Positions 43,669 to 53,507 of a DNA stretch of 64,000 nt are shown here, piece after piece. The first letter of the stretch is position 1. Each line of letters starts with the position of its first letter. The stretch is taken from assembly GCF_003336705.1 (NCBI RefSeq), contig NZ_QMDL01000005.1, forward strand, positions 1 through 64,000, written 5' to 3'. The notes under the pieces are model-generated. The model did not search any database and was not told where the DNA came from. It worked only from the letters and a program-made list of their open reading frames with translations. The stretch is from Marinobacter litoralis. GTDB lineage: Bacteria; Pseudomonadota; Gammaproteobacteria; Pseudomonadales; Oleiphilaceae. A program made the translations under genes and the position numbers.

Positions 43669-44205
43669 ATGGCACGAGGCATAAACAAGGTAATTCTGAT
43701 CGGCAACCTGGGCCAGGACCCGGATACCCGATACACCCCGAACGGCAATGCAGTGGTTAACCTGAACCTGGCGACCGATGAAAGTTACAAGGATCGCCAG
43801 ACCGGCCAGATGGTTCCGAGAACCGAGTGGCACCGGATTGTTATCTTCGGAAAGGTGGCGGAAGTGGCCGGGCAGTACCTGCGTAAAGGCTCAAAAGTCT
43901 ACATCGAAGGACGTTTGCAGACTCGTAAGTGGCAAGGGCAGGATGGTCAGGATCGTTACACCACCGAGATCGTGGTGGATATTAACGGCCAGATGCAGAT
44001 GCTGGACAGTCGCGGAAGTGAAGGCGGCATGAATCAAGGCGCTCCGCAAGGTCGCCCGCAGCAGCAAGCGCAAGCACCTCAGCAGCAGTACAATGCCCCG
44101 CAACAGCCTCAGCAGCAGGGCGGGTACAGCAATCCTGCGCCACAGCAGCAGGCGGGTAGCATGCCAGAGCCCATTGATGACTTCGACGATGACATCCCGT
44201 TCTAA
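43669..44205 (+). CDS. ssb: Single-stranded DNA-binding protein
   Basis: 178 residues from ATG 43669 with CCAGGAG upstream; earlier in-frame starts give a polar, non-family N-terminus. The OB-fold domain covers about 1-110 ([53 protein letters not shown]). A long Gln/Pro-rich linker follows, then the acidic tip DFDDDIPF that recruits replication and repair partners. Its position beside uvrA is classical. Confidence 0.98.
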   Translation: MARGINKVILIGNLGQDPDTRYTPNGNAVVNLNLATDESYKDRQTGQMVPRTEWHRIVIFGKVAEVAGQYLRKGSKVYIEGRLQTRKWQGQDGQDRYTTEIVVDINGQMQMLDSRGSEGGMNQGAPQGRPQQQAQAPQQQYNAPQQPQQQGGYSNPAPQQQAGSMPEPIDDFDDDIPF

Positions 44206-44224
44206 GACGTAGGATGTGTCGTAT

Positions 44225-44256
44225 AAAAAAACCCGAGCAGTCGCTCGGGTTTTTTT
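44225..44256. terminator. Bidirectional terminator between ssb and ntrC
   Basis: ACCCGAGC (44231-44238) pairs with GCTCGGGT (44243-44250), flanked by seven As on the left and a seven-T run on the right, so it can stop transcription from both converging genes. Confidence 0.93.
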
Positions 44257-44283
44257 ATGGTATTGGCTTAATCGTACTAACCG

Positions 44284-45717
44284 CTACTCTTCTGTGGTTT
44301 CCGGATGATCCAATCCCAGTTCGTTGATCTTTCGGGTTAAGGTGTTTCGGCCCCAGCCGAGCAAGATCGAGGCATCCCGTCGTCGCCCACCGGTATGTTT
44401 CAGGGCGGTTTCGATCATGATCTTTTCAAACTCTGGTACGGCTCGGTCCAGTACCCCCTTTTTACCGCGCTTCAATTCTTGTTCTGCCCAGTTTTTCAGG
44501 CCTTCTTGCCAGGTCTGGCCGGTGGCGTCGTTCTCGGACTCGGCTTGGTCCAAAAGTTCCGGAGGTAAGTCGGCCACATGAATTTCACGGCCACTCGCCA
44601 TCACCGTGAGCCAGCGGCAGGTGTTCTCGAGCTGACGAACGTTGCCAGGCCAAGGCAAGGTTGAGAGGTATTCTTCTGCGTCTTTTCGCAGAAGCTTTGT
44701 TTCGACGGCGAGCTCTTTCGCGGCTTGTTCGAGAAAGTGTTGCACTAGACGGGGTATATCTGTCCGCCGCTCGGCGAGTTTCGGCAAATGAATCCGAATC
44801 ACGTTCAAACGATGGAACAAATCCTCTCTGAAGCTGCCCGCGTTCACGAGTTTCTCGAGATCTTGGTGAGTAGCGGCGATTATACGAACGTCCACTTTGA
44901 TCGGGGTGGTTCCACCAACACGGTAGAATTCTCCATCGGCCAGAACTCGCAGTAAGCGGGTTTGGGTGTCGGCAGGCATGTCGCCGATCTCATCCAGAAA
45001 TAATGTGCCGCTGTTGGCTTGCTCGAAACGACCTTGCCGGGTGCCTCCGGCGCCGGTGAAAGCGCCTTTTTCATGACCAAACAGTTCGGACTCGATGAGG
45101 TCCTTTGGGATGGCGGCCATATTGAGCGCAATAAAGGGGCTGCGGGCACGGGGGCTGTGGTTATGGAGGGCCTGAGCAACCAGCTCTTTGCCGGTGCCGC
45201 TTTCACCGTTGATCAGTACGGTGATGTTTGAATTTGAAAGCCGCCCTATGGCCCGAAACACTTCCTGCATGGCCGGGGCTTCGCCAATGATTTCAGTGCT
45301 CTTTTGAACCTCTTCAATGTGAGGTTCGGCCGTTGCTCTCTGTTCATGGCTGTGAGCGATGGCTCTTTTCACTAACGCAACGGCTTCATCCACATCAAAT
45401 GGCTTGGGCAGGTATTCGAAAGCACCGGTTTGGTAACTGGTGACGGCGCTGTCTAAGTCCGAGTGAGCAGTCATGATGATGACCGGAACGTCCGGGTGCA
45501 GTGCGACAATACGTGAGAGTAGGGTGATGCCATCCACCCCCGGCATGCGTATATCGCTGACAATGGCGTCGGGCCGTTCGTGTTCAAGGCGGGCGATGAT
45601 GCCTTCACCGCTGTCAAACGCTTTCACTTGCAAGCCGGCTTGGCTTAACGCCCGTTCAAGTACCCAGCGGATACTTTTGTCGTCGTCGATGATCCAGACG
45701 TTTCCTGGCTGATTCAT
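44284..45717 (-). CDS. ntrC: Nitrogen regulation response regulator NtrC (GlnG)
   Basis: 477 residues. The receiver domain (about 1-120) has the phosphoacceptor Asp in IVSDIRMPG (about residue 55). The sigma-54-interacting AAA+ domain (about 140-375) shows Walker A GESGTGKELVAQ, the GAFTGA loop that touches sigma-54, and Walker B LFLDEIGDMP. A Fis-type helix-turn-helix ends the protein (RRRDASILLGWGRNTLTRKI). Phospho-NtrC activates sigma-54 promoters during nitrogen limitation. Its start overlaps the ntrB stop by 4 nt. Confidence 0.98.
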   Translation of the reverse strand: MNQPGNVWIIDDDKSIRWVLERALSQAGLQVKAFDSGEGIIARLEHERPDAIVSDIRMPGVDGITLLSRIVALHPDVPVIIMTAHSDLDSAVTSYQTGAFEYLPKPFDVDEAVALVKRAIAHSHEQRATAEPHIEEVQKSTEIIGEAPAMQEVFRAIGRLSNSNITVLINGESGTGKELVAQALHNHSPRARSPFIALNMAAIPKDLIESELFGHEKGAFTGAGGTRQGRFEQANSGTLFLDEIGDMPADTQTRLLRVLADGEFYRVGGTTPIKVDVRIIAATHQDLEKLVNAGSFREDLFHRLNVIRIHLPKLAERRTDIPRLVQHFLEQAAKELAVETKLLRKDAEEYLSTLPWPGNVRQLENTCRWLTVMASGREIHVADLPPELLDQAESENDATGQTWQEGLKNWAEQELKRGKKGVLDRAVPEFEKIMIETALKHTGGRRRDASILLGWGRNTLTRKINELGLDHPETTEE

Positions 45718-46814
45718 AAAGTGTCCTCCAGAGGCAGGAAGATAATAAAGTCGGTTTTTCCTGGCTCGCTTTCACATTCCACTAAGCCTCGGTGCTGGCC
45801 GATGATGCTTTGGGTAATCGAAAGTCCCAACCCTGTGCCCGAAGCGCGGCCGCTGATCATGGGGTAAAAAACATTTTGTAGCAGGTCAGCCGGAATGCCG
45901 GGGCCGTTGTCGATAATATCGATGCGGCAGACCAATCGGTGGCGTTGATGGCCAATGGTGAACTGCCGCAATGTGCGAGTGCGGAAGGTAATTGTGGGGA
46001 CGGTGTCTTCTCTTGATGCATTCTCGTTTTCGAAAGCCGCCTCCATAGCGTTTCGGGCAATGTTCAAGACCGCTTGAATAAGCTGCTCTTTGTCACCCGA
46101 GAATTCCGGAATGCTAGGGTCGTAATCACGCTGAAGCTGCACTTTGCCCCGGCTTTCCGCCTCGATCAGGGTGCGAACCCGCTCCAAAACCTCATGGATG
46201 TTGGTGGGGGCAATCTGCAGGGCTTTGTTGGGTCCGAGCATGCGGTCCACTAAACTACGCAGCCGGTCGGCCTCGTTAATGATGACTTGGGTGTATTCGC
46301 GTTGCCCGTCACTGTCTAGCTCGCGGTCGAGCAGTTGCGCTGCGCCTCGAATGCCGCCCAGTGGATTTTTGATCTCGTGGGCCATACCCCGGACAAGAAT
46401 TCGGGAGGCCTCCTGCTGGGAAATGATGTCTTCTTCCCGACTGATACGAAGCTGGCGGTCTATGGGCTGGAGTTCGATCAGTAGCTCAATTGGGTCAATG
46501 CTGATAGGGCTGACGGAGTAATCCACCATCAGGCGGGATCCGGTCAGCAATGCGAACTCAGCTTCGCGCCGGGTATAAGATTGACCGTTCTTTGCCGCGG
46601 CGTGCAGTGTTCTTAGTGCATTCTCTGAATCGATCAGTACATCGCTCAACGCTGTGCCCTGCGTTCGCATAAGGCTCGTTTCGAACAGGTTTTCTGCGGC
46701 CGGGTTCAGATAACGAATCGTCAGATCGTCGCCCAGAACCAGGACGGCGGTCGTCAGGCTATCGAGAATACTTTTATACCCGGCGTTCAGGGTGGTTGAT
46801 GGTCGAAACGACAT
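45714..46814 (-). CDS. ntrB: Nitrogen regulation sensor histidine kinase NtrB (GlnL)
   Basis: About 366 residues from ATG 46814; an ATG at 46838 would add 8 residues but has no ribosome binding site, while CGGGATT precedes 46814. A PAS domain (about 10-115; VLVLGDDLTIRYLNPAAENLF) is followed by the H-box GMAHEIKNPLGGIRGAAQLL with the phosphorylated His, and the N (NIARNAMEA), G1 (DNGPGIP) and G2 (GTGLGL) ATP-binding boxes. It phosphorylates and dephosphorylates NtrC under PII control. No transmembrane segment, as expected for this cytosolic kinase. Confidence 0.96.
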   Translation of the reverse strand: MSFRPSTTLNAGYKSILDSLTTAVLVLGDDLTIRYLNPAAENLFETSLMRTQGTALSDVLIDSENALRTLHAAAKNGQSYTRREAEFALLTGSRLMVDYSVSPISIDPIELLIELQPIDRQLRISREEDIISQQEASRILVRGMAHEIKNPLGGIRGAAQLLDRELDSDGQREYTQVIINEADRLRSLVDRMLGPNKALQIAPTNIHEVLERVRTLIEAESRGKVQLQRDYDPSIPEFSGDKEQLIQAVLNIARNAMEAAFENENASREDTVPTITFRTRTLRQFTIGHQRHRLVCRIDIIDNGPGIPADLLQNVFYPMISGRASGTGLGLSITQSIIGQHRGLVECESEPGKTDFIIFLPLEDTL

Positions 46815-47010
46815 GCAGGAATCCCGTTGGGCGCTCATGGTTATAGCTATGAATTAGCAATAAACGAACCAGTTTTTCTGTCTCGTCCGATGAGCGGTGT
46901 TTTTGTGCGATAGGGCACCCGGGAAGGGCTTGTCGTGCTTTTAATCTCAAGGCAGGCGAGTTGGAAAGCTGCAAGCGGGCCGGGTTTGCCCCTTTGTTTG
47001 CCTACAGCAT

Positions 47011-47046
47011 GGCACTAAATTGGTGCTGGCGCACTATTTTGGTGCG
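47011..47046. promoter_or_regulatory. Two tandem NtrC-like binding sites upstream of ntrBC
   Basis: GGCACTAAATTGGTGCT (47011-47027) and CGCACTATTTTGGTGCG (47030-47046) each match the NtrC dyad TGCACCA-N3-TGGTGCA at about 11 of 14 defined positions. Their centres are 19 bp apart, roughly two helical turns. They lie about 200 bp upstream of the ntrB start, just beyond the DUF4124 stop. Confidence 0.75.
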
Positions 47047-47053
47047 GCCTGAT

Positions 47054-47578
47054 TTACTGTGCCACAGAGGGGCGGTGCACCGTAAAGCGAATGGGTTGGC
47101 CGGTTTTAACTTGTACGCCGTTGCGATCGATAATGTGGGCGACAGCACTGTGAGTGCCTCGGTCGATGTTTGGTACGGTCACGGAGCCCGAGGTGCTTTG
47201 GCCGACCGGCTGGCCATCGAGTGTGATTTCGTATTTGTGGCCGGGTTTCAGGCCGGGAGTGCTTCGGACTTCAAAGGTGACCGTGCCGTTGCCGCTGTGA
47301 AAGGCTTGGTCATCCTGAGGGTAAGCGAAAGCGAGGTTGTCGTACGAGGCCCCTTTACGTTCAACCTCTTCTCTTAGCTTTCGGGGTTCGCGCACGGCTT
47401 CGGGCTTGGGCAGTGTGATGGTGGTAACAGGCTTTACTTTGACCGGTTCGCCGCCCTTGATGGGTTCGTCGGAGAAGGTAACGTTGCCTTGTGCATCTAC
47501 GTGGCGGTAAACCTCCGCCCAGCTGGTAGATGCGGCAAGTATCAGTATTCCGGATGCGAGCGTGACAAGAGTTTTCAT
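47054..47578 (-). CDS. Secreted DUF4124-domain protein
   Basis: 174 residues with a cleavable signal peptide (about residues 1-21, SWA-E). The mature start EVYRHVDAQGNVTFSDEP is the DUF4124 motif, found in many periplasmic proteins of unknown function. The C-terminal part (about 95-170; TVTFEVRSTPGLKPGHKYEITLDG, then VAHIIDRNGVQVKTGQPIRFTVH) reads as an immunoglobulin-like beta domain. It lies between glnA and ntrB on the same strand, a conserved place in pseudomonad-type genomes, but a nitrogen role is only suggested by location. Confidence 0.8.
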   Translation of the reverse strand: MKTLVTLASGILILAASTSWAEVYRHVDAQGNVTFSDEPIKGGEPVKVKPVTTITLPKPEAVREPRKLREEVERKGASYDNLAFAYPQDDQAFHSGNGTVTFEVRSTPGLKPGHKYEITLDGQPVGQSTSGSVTVPNIDRGTHSAVAHIIDRNGVQVKTGQPIRFTVHRPSVAQ

Positions 47579-47713
47579 GATGGCGACCTGTGCTCTGGTT
47601 GACTCATTTGATTATCCGGCGCAGCGGAGGGGATATCAACGCTGTGGGTGGCTCGCTTGGTTACATCTCGTTAAGAGCGACAGGTGTTGGTTGGGTTTTG
47701 TGGAATCGGCCAC

Positions 47714-47740
47714 AAAAAAACCCGCCGAAGCGGGTTTTTT
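47714..47740 (-). terminator. Rho-independent terminator of glnA
   Basis: On the minus strand CCCGC pairs with GCGGG around TTCG, flanked by A and T runs (47714-47720 and 47735-47740). It begins 37 nt after the glnA stop. The remaining 135 nt between here and the DUF4124 start show no further element. Confidence 0.9.
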
Positions 47741-47776
47741 CTCTCTTGCTGAAACGCACCTAAGCGGTGCAATCAA

Positions 47777-49180
47777 TTAGCAGGAGTAGTACAGCTCGAA
47801 CTCAACCGGGTGCGTGGTCATGTTGATGCGCTCAACTTCGGCACGCTTCAGGTCGATGTAGCCGGCAATCATGTCTTCAGTGAACACGCCGCCACGGGTC
47901 AGGAACTCGTGGTCTTCTTTCAGGGCATCCAGAGCTTCTTGCAGAGTCTCGGCAACCTTCGGAATGTTCAGAGCTTCTTCTTTCGGCAGGTCGTACAGAT
48001 CCTTGTCCATGGCATCGCCAGGGTGGATCTTGTTCTGGATGCCGTCCAGGCCGGCCATCATCAGTGCTGAGAAGGCCAGGTACGGGTTAGCAGCCGGGTC
48101 CGGGAAGCGAACTTCAACACGACGGGCTTTGGCACTGTTTACGTATGGGATACGGATAGAGGCAGAACGGTTACGGGCAGAGTAGGCCAGCATAACCGGT
48201 GCTTCGTAGCCTGGTACCAGACGCTTGTAGCTGTTGGTGGCCGGGTTGGTGAAGGCGTTGATTGCCTTGGCGTGCTTGATGATACCGCCAACGTAGTACA
48301 GAGCTTCGTCACTCAGGCCTGCATAGCTGTCGCCTGCGAACAGGTTCTTGCCGTCTTTGCTCAGGGACATGTGAACGTGCATGCCGGAACCGTTGTCGCC
48401 AACAACCGGCTTAGGCATGAAGGTTGCGGTTTTGCCGTATGCATGGGCAACGTTGTGCACGCAGTACTTAAGGATTTGTACTTCGTCGGCCTTTTTGGTC
48501 AGGCTGTTAGGGCCTACGCCGATCTCACACTGGCCAGCGGTGCCGACTTCGTGGTGGTGAACCTCAATGGTCAGGCCCATGGATTCCATGGCCGCACACA
48601 TAGCGCCACGCAGATCGTGCAGACTGTCTACCGGTGGAACCGGGAAGTAACCGCCTTTAACGCCCGGGCGGTGACCGATGTTGTTGCGGTCGAAGTCTTC
48701 GCCGGAAACCCAAGCGGCTTCTTCTGAATAGAGCTCGTACATAGAGCCCTGCATGTCGGTCTTCCACTTCGCGGAATCGAAGATGAAGAACTCTGGCTCT
48801 GGGCCGAACAGGGCGCCATCGGCGATGCCGGTGGACTTCAGGTACTCTTCAGCGCGCTGGGCAACAGAGCGGGGGTCACGCTCATAACCTTGCATGGTGG
48901 TCGGTTCCACAATGTCACAGGTAATGTTGATGGTGGCTTCTTCGGTGAACGGGTCCAGAACGGAGCTGCTGTCGTCCGGCATCAGGATCATGTCGGATTC
49001 GTTGATGCCTTTCCAGCCAGCAATGGACGAGCCGTCGAACATCTTGCCGTCGGCGAAGAAATCTTCGTCAACTTCAGATGCGGGTAGGGTTACGTGTTGT
49101 TCTTTGCCGCGTGTGTCTGTGAAACGCAGGTCGACCCATTTGACTTCGTGCTCTTTGATCAAATCAACAGTCTTGGACAT
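47777..49180 (-). CDS. glnA: Glutamine synthetase type I
   Basis: 467 residues. It makes glutamine from glutamate, ammonia and ATP as a dodecamer. Visible motifs: the N-terminal latch FDGSSIAGW (about 49-57), metal and substrate residues in [10 protein letters not shown] (about 126-135), [14 protein letters not shown] (about 209-222), [10 protein letters not shown] (about 263-272), and [10 protein letters not shown] (about 339-348). [11 protein letters not shown] (about 395-405) holds the Tyr that GlnE adenylylates; the glnE gene is at 58075. A sigma-54 promoter and an NtrC-like site lie upstream. Confidence 0.98.
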   Translation of the reverse strand: MSKTVDLIKEHEVKWVDLRFTDTRGKEQHVTLPASEVDEDFFADGKMFDGSSIAGWKGINESDMILMPDDSSSVLDPFTEEATINITCDIVEPTTMQGYERDPRSVAQRAEEYLKSTGIADGALFGPEPEFFIFDSAKWKTDMQGSMYELYSEEAAWVSGEDFDRNNIGHRPGVKGGYFPVPPVDSLHDLRGAMCAAMESMGLTIEVHHHEVGTAGQCEIGVGPNSLTKKADEVQILKYCVHNVAHAYGKTATFMPKPVVGDNGSGMHVHMSLSKDGKNLFAGDSYAGLSDEALYYVGGIIKHAKAINAFTNPATNSYKRLVPGYEAPVMLAYSARNRSASIRIPYVNSAKARRVEVRFPDPAANPYLAFSALMMAGLDGIQNKIHPGDAMDKDLYDLPKEEALNIPKVAETLQEALDALKEDHEFLTRGGVFTEDMIAGYIDLKRAEVERINMTTHPVEFELYYSC

Positions 49181-49314
49181 TGTGCATGCTCCGTAAGTTA
49201 TACATATTCGTTGTGCCGGATCGTTCAGCGTACTGAGGCCCGATCTGCTTGCAGGTGAGGGAAGCTTATCAGAAGCCGTTGGCCCTTACCTTTCAATTGC
49301 GGCTGTTTACACCT

Positions 49315-49331
49315 AAGCAAGGGCCTTGCCA
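49315..49331 (-). promoter_or_regulatory. Sigma-54 promoter of glnA
   Basis: Read on the minus strand, TGGCAAGGCCCTTGCTT matches the -24/-12 consensus TGGCAC-N5-TTGCW with one mismatch, and the essential GG and GC are exactly 10 nt apart. The start would be near 49304, about 125 nt before the glnA ATG. Confidence 0.85.
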
Positions 49332-49429
49332 GTTTATCGATGTTGCCTCACAAAAGCGCAGTTACGGGGCTTGCGGGCAACGCCGGGGCGCTGAGGGCGC
49401 GCATCCTGGCGTTTTTAACGTCTCAGTCG

Positions 49430-49446
49430 TGCCCCAAAGTGGTGCG
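49430..49446. promoter_or_regulatory. NtrC-like binding site upstream of glnA
   Basis: TGCCCCAAAGTGGTGCG matches the dyad TGCACCA-N3-TGGTGCA at 12 of 14 positions. Its centre is about 134 bp upstream of the predicted start, close to the -140 enhancer spacing known at enteric glnA. Confidence 0.8.
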
Positions 49447-49572
49447 CCGAGCTGATAAATGCCTAATAACAGTGCGCTTCGTGATTGATTACATATTAAG
49501 CACTAATCTTCATATTATCGACATGGACTTTTCGATATACTGCGTCCCGCTAATTTCTGCAGGATACCAGTT

Positions 49573-51384
49573 GTGATTGATAAGCTTAGAAACGTTGCCA
49601 TTATTGCCCACGTAGACCACGGTAAAACGACCCTGGTTGACCAATTGTTGCGCAAGTCCGGAACTTTGGACCGTAAAGAGCTCGAAAGCGAGCGCGTTAT
49701 GGATTCCAACGATCAGGAAAAAGAGCGTGGCATTACCATTTTGGCGAAGAACACTGCGCTGAAGTGGAAAGACTACGACATCAATATCGTGGACACCCCG
49801 GGACACGCTGATTTCGGTGGCGAAGTTGAGCGAGTCATGAGCATGGTAGACAGTGTTCTGCTTGTGGTCGATTCGATTGACGGCCCGATGCCACAAACCC
49901 GCTTTGTAACGCAAAAAGCGTTCGCAGCAGGCTTGCGCCCGATTGTTGTGGTCAACAAAATTGACCGTCCCGGCGCTCGCCCGGACTGGGTAGTAGACCA
50001 GGTATTTGATCTGTTCGATAACCTTGGCGCTACCGATGAACAGCTCGACTTCCCGATCGTATACGCCAGTGCCTTGAACGGCATTGCGGGTATGGATCAC
50101 GAAGACATGCAAGACAATATGGATGCCGTTTTCCAGGCCATCGTGGATTACGTGCCAGCACCTGATGTTGATCTGGACAAGCCGTTCCAGATGCAGATTT
50201 CCCAGCTGGATTACAACAGCTTTCTGGGTGTGATCGGTATTGGCCGCATCGCCCGCGGCAAGGTAGCGACCAACACCCCGGTCGTTGCGATTGGCGCTGA
50301 CGGTAAAAAGCGTAACGGCCGAATCCTTAAGATCATGGGCCATTCCGGTTTGCAGCGTGTCGAAGTTGACGAAGCTCAGGCTGGCGATATCGTGTGTGTG
50401 AGCGGTTTGGATCAGCTCTTCATCTCTGACACCTTGTGTGATCCTTCAAATGTTGAAGCGCTGCCCGCACTGACCGTTGACGAACCGACGGTTTCGATGA
50501 CCTTCCAAGTCAACGATTCGCCGTTTGCCGGTAAAGAAGGTAAGTACGTAACCAGCCGTAATATTAAAGAGCGTCTGGAAAAAGAGTTGCTGCACAACGT
50601 AGCTCTGCGTGTTGAAGAAGGTGACTCCGCGGACAAATTCAAAGTATCTGGCCGTGGTGAGCTGCACCTGTCAGTACTGATTGAAAACATGCGCCGCGAA
50701 AACTTCGAGCTGGCGGTTGGTCGTCCGGAAGTGGTGATCAAAGAAGTAGACGGTGAGAAACAAGAGCCGTACGAAAACGTGATCATCGACATCGAAGAAC
50801 AGCACCAAGGCCCCATTATGGAGCAAATGGGTCTGCGTCGTGGCGATATGACCAACATGATCCCGGACGGCAAAGGCCGCATGCGTCTGGAATACACCAT
50901 TCCGGCTCGTGGCTTGATCGGCTTCCGGAACGCCTTCCTGACCATGACCTCCGGTACCGGTATCCTCACCTCGACCTTCAGCCATTACGGTCCTGTGAAG
51001 CTGGGTGAAGTGACCAGTCGTCAAAATGGTGTCATCGTTTCCATGGCGACCGGCACTGCGTTGACCTACTCGCTGGAAACCCTGCAGAGCCGAGGCAAAT
51101 TGTTCCTTGAGCCGGGCCAGGAAATCTACGAAGGACAGCTGTGTGGTATTCACAGCCGCGATAACGATCTGGTGGTTAACCCGACCAAGGGTAAGAAGCT
51201 GGATAACATGCGTGCGTCGGGTAAGGACGAAGTCATCGGCTTGGTGCCGCCCATCAAGCATACGCTTGAGCAGGCGCTTGAGTTTATTGACGACGACGAG
51301 TTGGTGGAAGTAACGCCCAAATCGATCCGTCTGCGCAAAAAGCTTCTGACCGAAAACGAGCGTAAGCGCGCCGGTAAGAAGTAA
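49573..51384 (+). CDS. typA: Ribosome-associated GTPase TypA/BipA
   Basis: 603 residues from GTG 49573, with a CAGGAT site 8 nt upstream. BipA is a translational GTPase of the EF-G family, important for 50S assembly and growth in the cold and under stress. G-motifs: HVDHGKTTL (about 14-22), DTPGHADF (about 73-80), [10 protein letters not shown] (about 127-136). The C-terminal region ([13 protein letters not shown]) is specific to this family. It commonly neighbours glnA, as here. Confidence 0.97.
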   Translation: MIDKLRNVAIIAHVDHGKTTLVDQLLRKSGTLDRKELESERVMDSNDQEKERGITILAKNTALKWKDYDINIVDTPGHADFGGEVERVMSMVDSVLLVVDSIDGPMPQTRFVTQKAFAAGLRPIVVVNKIDRPGARPDWVVDQVFDLFDNLGATDEQLDFPIVYASALNGIAGMDHEDMQDNMDAVFQAIVDYVPAPDVDLDKPFQMQISQLDYNSFLGVIGIGRIARGKVATNTPVVAIGADGKKRNGRILKIMGHSGLQRVEVDEAQAGDIVCVSGLDQLFISDTLCDPSNVEALPALTVDEPTVSMTFQVNDSPFAGKEGKYVTSRNIKERLEKELLHNVALRVEEGDSADKFKVSGRGELHLSVLIENMRRENFELAVGRPEVVIKEVDGEKQEPYENVIIDIEEQHQGPIMEQMGLRRGDMTNMIPDGKGRMRLEYTIPARGLIGFRNAFLTMTSGTGILTSTFSHYGPVKLGEVTSRQNGVIVSMATGTALTYSLETLQSRGKLFLEPGQEIYEGQLCGIHSRDNDLVVNPTKGKKLDNMRASGKDEVIGLVPPIKHTLEQALEFIDDDELVEVTPKSIRLRKKLLTENERKRAGKK

Positions 51385-51565
51385 GTACGGTTGGCCCGGG
51401 GTTTCAGGCAATCACAGTGATAGAAACGAAGGTTTTCTTCTTGTGATCGTTCTGTTGCTCCGGGCCGATTGCCTTTCGAGTTAACTCCCTATCCTTTGCA
51501 TTAAATCTGTAATCTCTCTCGCTATTCTCGGCTAGACTTCCGTTAATCATTCATCGGAGTCCGCC

Positions 51566-52528
51566 ATGCTTACTCTTTATCCCGAAATTCAGCCCTATGC
51601 TCGGCATCGCCTCGCGGTGGATGATGTTCATGAGCTGTATCTGGAAGAATCCGGTAATCCCGAGGGTACTCCCGTGCTTGTGGTGCACGGTGGCCCGGGT
51701 GGTGGTTGTGAGGACTACCATCGACGGTTTTTTGATGCCGAACGTTTCCGAATTATTCTGCTGGATCAACGTGGCGCAGGGCGATCGACGCCGTTGGCCG
51801 CATTAGAAGGAAATGACACCCCGAATTTAGTAGCGGATATAGAAGCGGTACGCCAGTTCCTTGGGGTGGATCGTTGGATGCTGTTTGGCGGTAGCTGGGG
51901 CTCTACGCTCAGTCTTATATACGCGCAATCGTACCCGGAGCGGGTGTTGGGGCTGGTGCTGAGAGGTATCTTTCTCTGCCGGCCTCGGGATATTCACTGG
52001 TTGTATCAGGAAGGCGCGAGCCGGGTGTTCCCGGATTACTGGCAAGACTTCCAAAGGCTTATTCCCCAGGAAGAGCGCGATGATATGGTTGCGGCCTATC
52101 ACCGGCGTTTGACTAGCAATAACGAACTGGAGCAGATTCAGGCGGCGAAGGCCTGGTCTGTTTGGGAGGGTCGTTGCGCAACGCTCCAGCCGAACCCGAA
52201 AGTGGTGGAGCATTTTGGGCACCCCCATGTTGCGATCGCACTGGCGCGAATAGAATGCCATTTCTTCATGAATCAAGGTTTTTTGCAGCCAGACCAAATT
52301 ATTAATAACGCGGATAAGTTGGCGAGGATTCCGGGCATTATAGTTCACGGACGATACGACATGGTGTGCCCACTGGATAATGCTTTCGCCCTTAGTGCGG
52401 CTTGGCCCGAGGCCGAACTGCAAATCATTCGCGATGCCGGTCATTCGGCGTCCGAGCCGGCCATTGTGGATGCGCTGATTCGTGGCGTTGAGCAAATTGC
52501 CGTCAAAGGTGCGCCTTCAGCTGGTTGA
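51566..52528 (+). CDS. pip: Proline iminopeptidase
   Basis: 320 residues with an alpha/beta-hydrolase fold (peptidase family S33). It removes N-terminal proline from peptides. The oxyanion motif HGGPGGG (about 38-44), DQRGAGRS (about 67-74) and nucleophile elbow GGSWGS (about 111-116, Ser in the middle) are clear; Asp in HGRYDMVCP (about 268) and His in AGHSASEP (about 295) complete the triad. No signal peptide. It pairs with dtd downstream. Confidence 0.95.
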   Translation: MLTLYPEIQPYARHRLAVDDVHELYLEESGNPEGTPVLVVHGGPGGGCEDYHRRFFDAERFRIILLDQRGAGRSTPLAALEGNDTPNLVADIEAVRQFLGVDRWMLFGGSWGSTLSLIYAQSYPERVLGLVLRGIFLCRPRDIHWLYQEGASRVFPDYWQDFQRLIPQEERDDMVAAYHRRLTSNNELEQIQAAKAWSVWEGRCATLQPNPKVVEHFGHPHVAIALARIECHFFMNQGFLQPDQIINNADKLARIPGIIVHGRYDMVCPLDNAFALSAAWPEAELQIIRDAGHSASEPAIVDALIRGVEQIAVKGAPSAG

Positions 52529-52637
52529 TTATTAGACTTTTTGTTGACTTGGCGGGGTTGCGACCTTTGAGTGGCCTCTATACACTTTGGTGCATTACGG
52601 TGTTTTAACCCCGCGAGCCGAGTTGCCAAGGGACTAA

Positions 52638-53093
52638 ATGAAAGGATTGATCCAGCGAGTATCCGAGGCAAGTGTTGCCGTAGGGGGCCATCAGATTGCC
52701 AGCATTGGCAATGGGCTCTTATTACTCTTGGGCGTGGAAAGGAATGACGCATCAAAAGAGGCAAAGGAACTGTGCCGGAAAATTCTCTCATACCGGATTT
52801 TCCCCGATGAGCAGGGCCGGATGAACGTGAACGTTCAGGACTCCGGTGGCTCGCTTTTAATTGTTCCCCAGTTCACCTTAGCGGCGGATACTTCCTCCGG
52901 AACCCGGCCAGGCTTTTCTCTGGCGGCTTCCCCGGACGTGGCAAATCGTTTGTATGAGGAGTTTGTTGCCGAGGCGAAGAGCCTGTTGGGGGCTGAGCGT
53001 GTGCAAACCGGCGAGTTCGGGGCAGATATGAAAGTGGCGTTAGTGAACGATGGCCCGGTTACCTTTTTGTTGGAAGTGGGTGGGTCAAAATAG
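52638..53093 (+). CDS. dtd: D-aminoacyl-tRNA deacylase
   Basis: 151 residues. It hydrolyses D-aminoacyl-tRNAs (and Gly-tRNA-Ala) to protect translation. MKGLIQRVSEASV at the start is standard. The catalytic segment reads VPQFTLAADTSSGTRPGF (about 76-93), with Pro where many homologues have Ser before QFTL, and the Gly-cisPro motif appears in NDGPVTFLLE near the end. It follows pip by 109 nt. Confidence 0.95.
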   Translation: MKGLIQRVSEASVAVGGHQIASIGNGLLLLLGVERNDASKEAKELCRKILSYRIFPDEQGRMNVNVQDSGGSLLIVPQFTLAADTSSGTRPGFSLAASPDVANRLYEEFVAEAKSLLGAERVQTGEFGADMKVALVNDGPVTFLLEVGGSK

Positions 53094-53507
53094 GTCATTT
53101 TAACGCTGACGTAATAATGCCCATGATTAGGGCGTTGCTTGGGGTTTCCGGGTGCTGATATCTGATCCTAGGGCGCTCGCGACAAGTGACCAGTTTTGTA
53201 ACGTGTTGGTTGGAAAGATAATAGTGGATTTAGGTCTGAATTTTGCGATGCTAGGCCCTAATTGCCGTAAGTATGGACGGACACACAAGTTTTGAATCTG
53301 GGGCTTGTTTAGGTTAAAAAATAGCCGCTAAAAATTTGCAAAAATGTAATTGTTGTATTAAAACAGGATCATCACAGGGAACTTTAACAGAGTTCTGTAA
53401 GTGACTGAGAATCAAGGCCTGCTGTTCGCCTTGTTGGGATAAAAAGAAAAGATCGGGCCTTAAGACCCGTCGAAGAACCTGAGTTAACTCACAAAGGAAG
53501 ATGCAAC
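53094..53507. other. dtd-porin intergenic region with porin leader
   Basis: A 414-nt non-coding stretch, AT-rich from about 53285 on. It holds a near-palindrome CGGGCCTTAAGACCCG (53454-53469) in the likely porin leader and a small dyad CAGAGTTCTG near 53389. Candidate hexamers (TTGCAA 53336, TATTAA 53356) are only 14 nt apart, so I do not call a promoter. Long upstream regions are usual for regulated porins. Confidence 0.5.

Larger units (their letters stand above)
49181..49572. other. glnA-typA divergent intergenic region
   Basis: This 392-nt gap holds the glnA sigma-54 promoter (49315-49331) and an NtrC-like site (49430-49446). The rest must contain the typA promoter, for which I see no confident hexamers, and a leader of about 120 nt for glnA. 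No reading frame here looks real. Confidence 0.6.

Noticed and set aside
47011..47027. TGGCAC at 47010 as a plus-strand sigma-54 promoter
   Set aside because: The -12 part reads TGGT rather than TTGC, and there is no plus-strand gene to drive; the sequence fits an NtrC dyad better.
53336..53361. TTGCAA / TATTAA as the porin promoter
   Set aside because: Spacer is only 14 nt; not enough to call.
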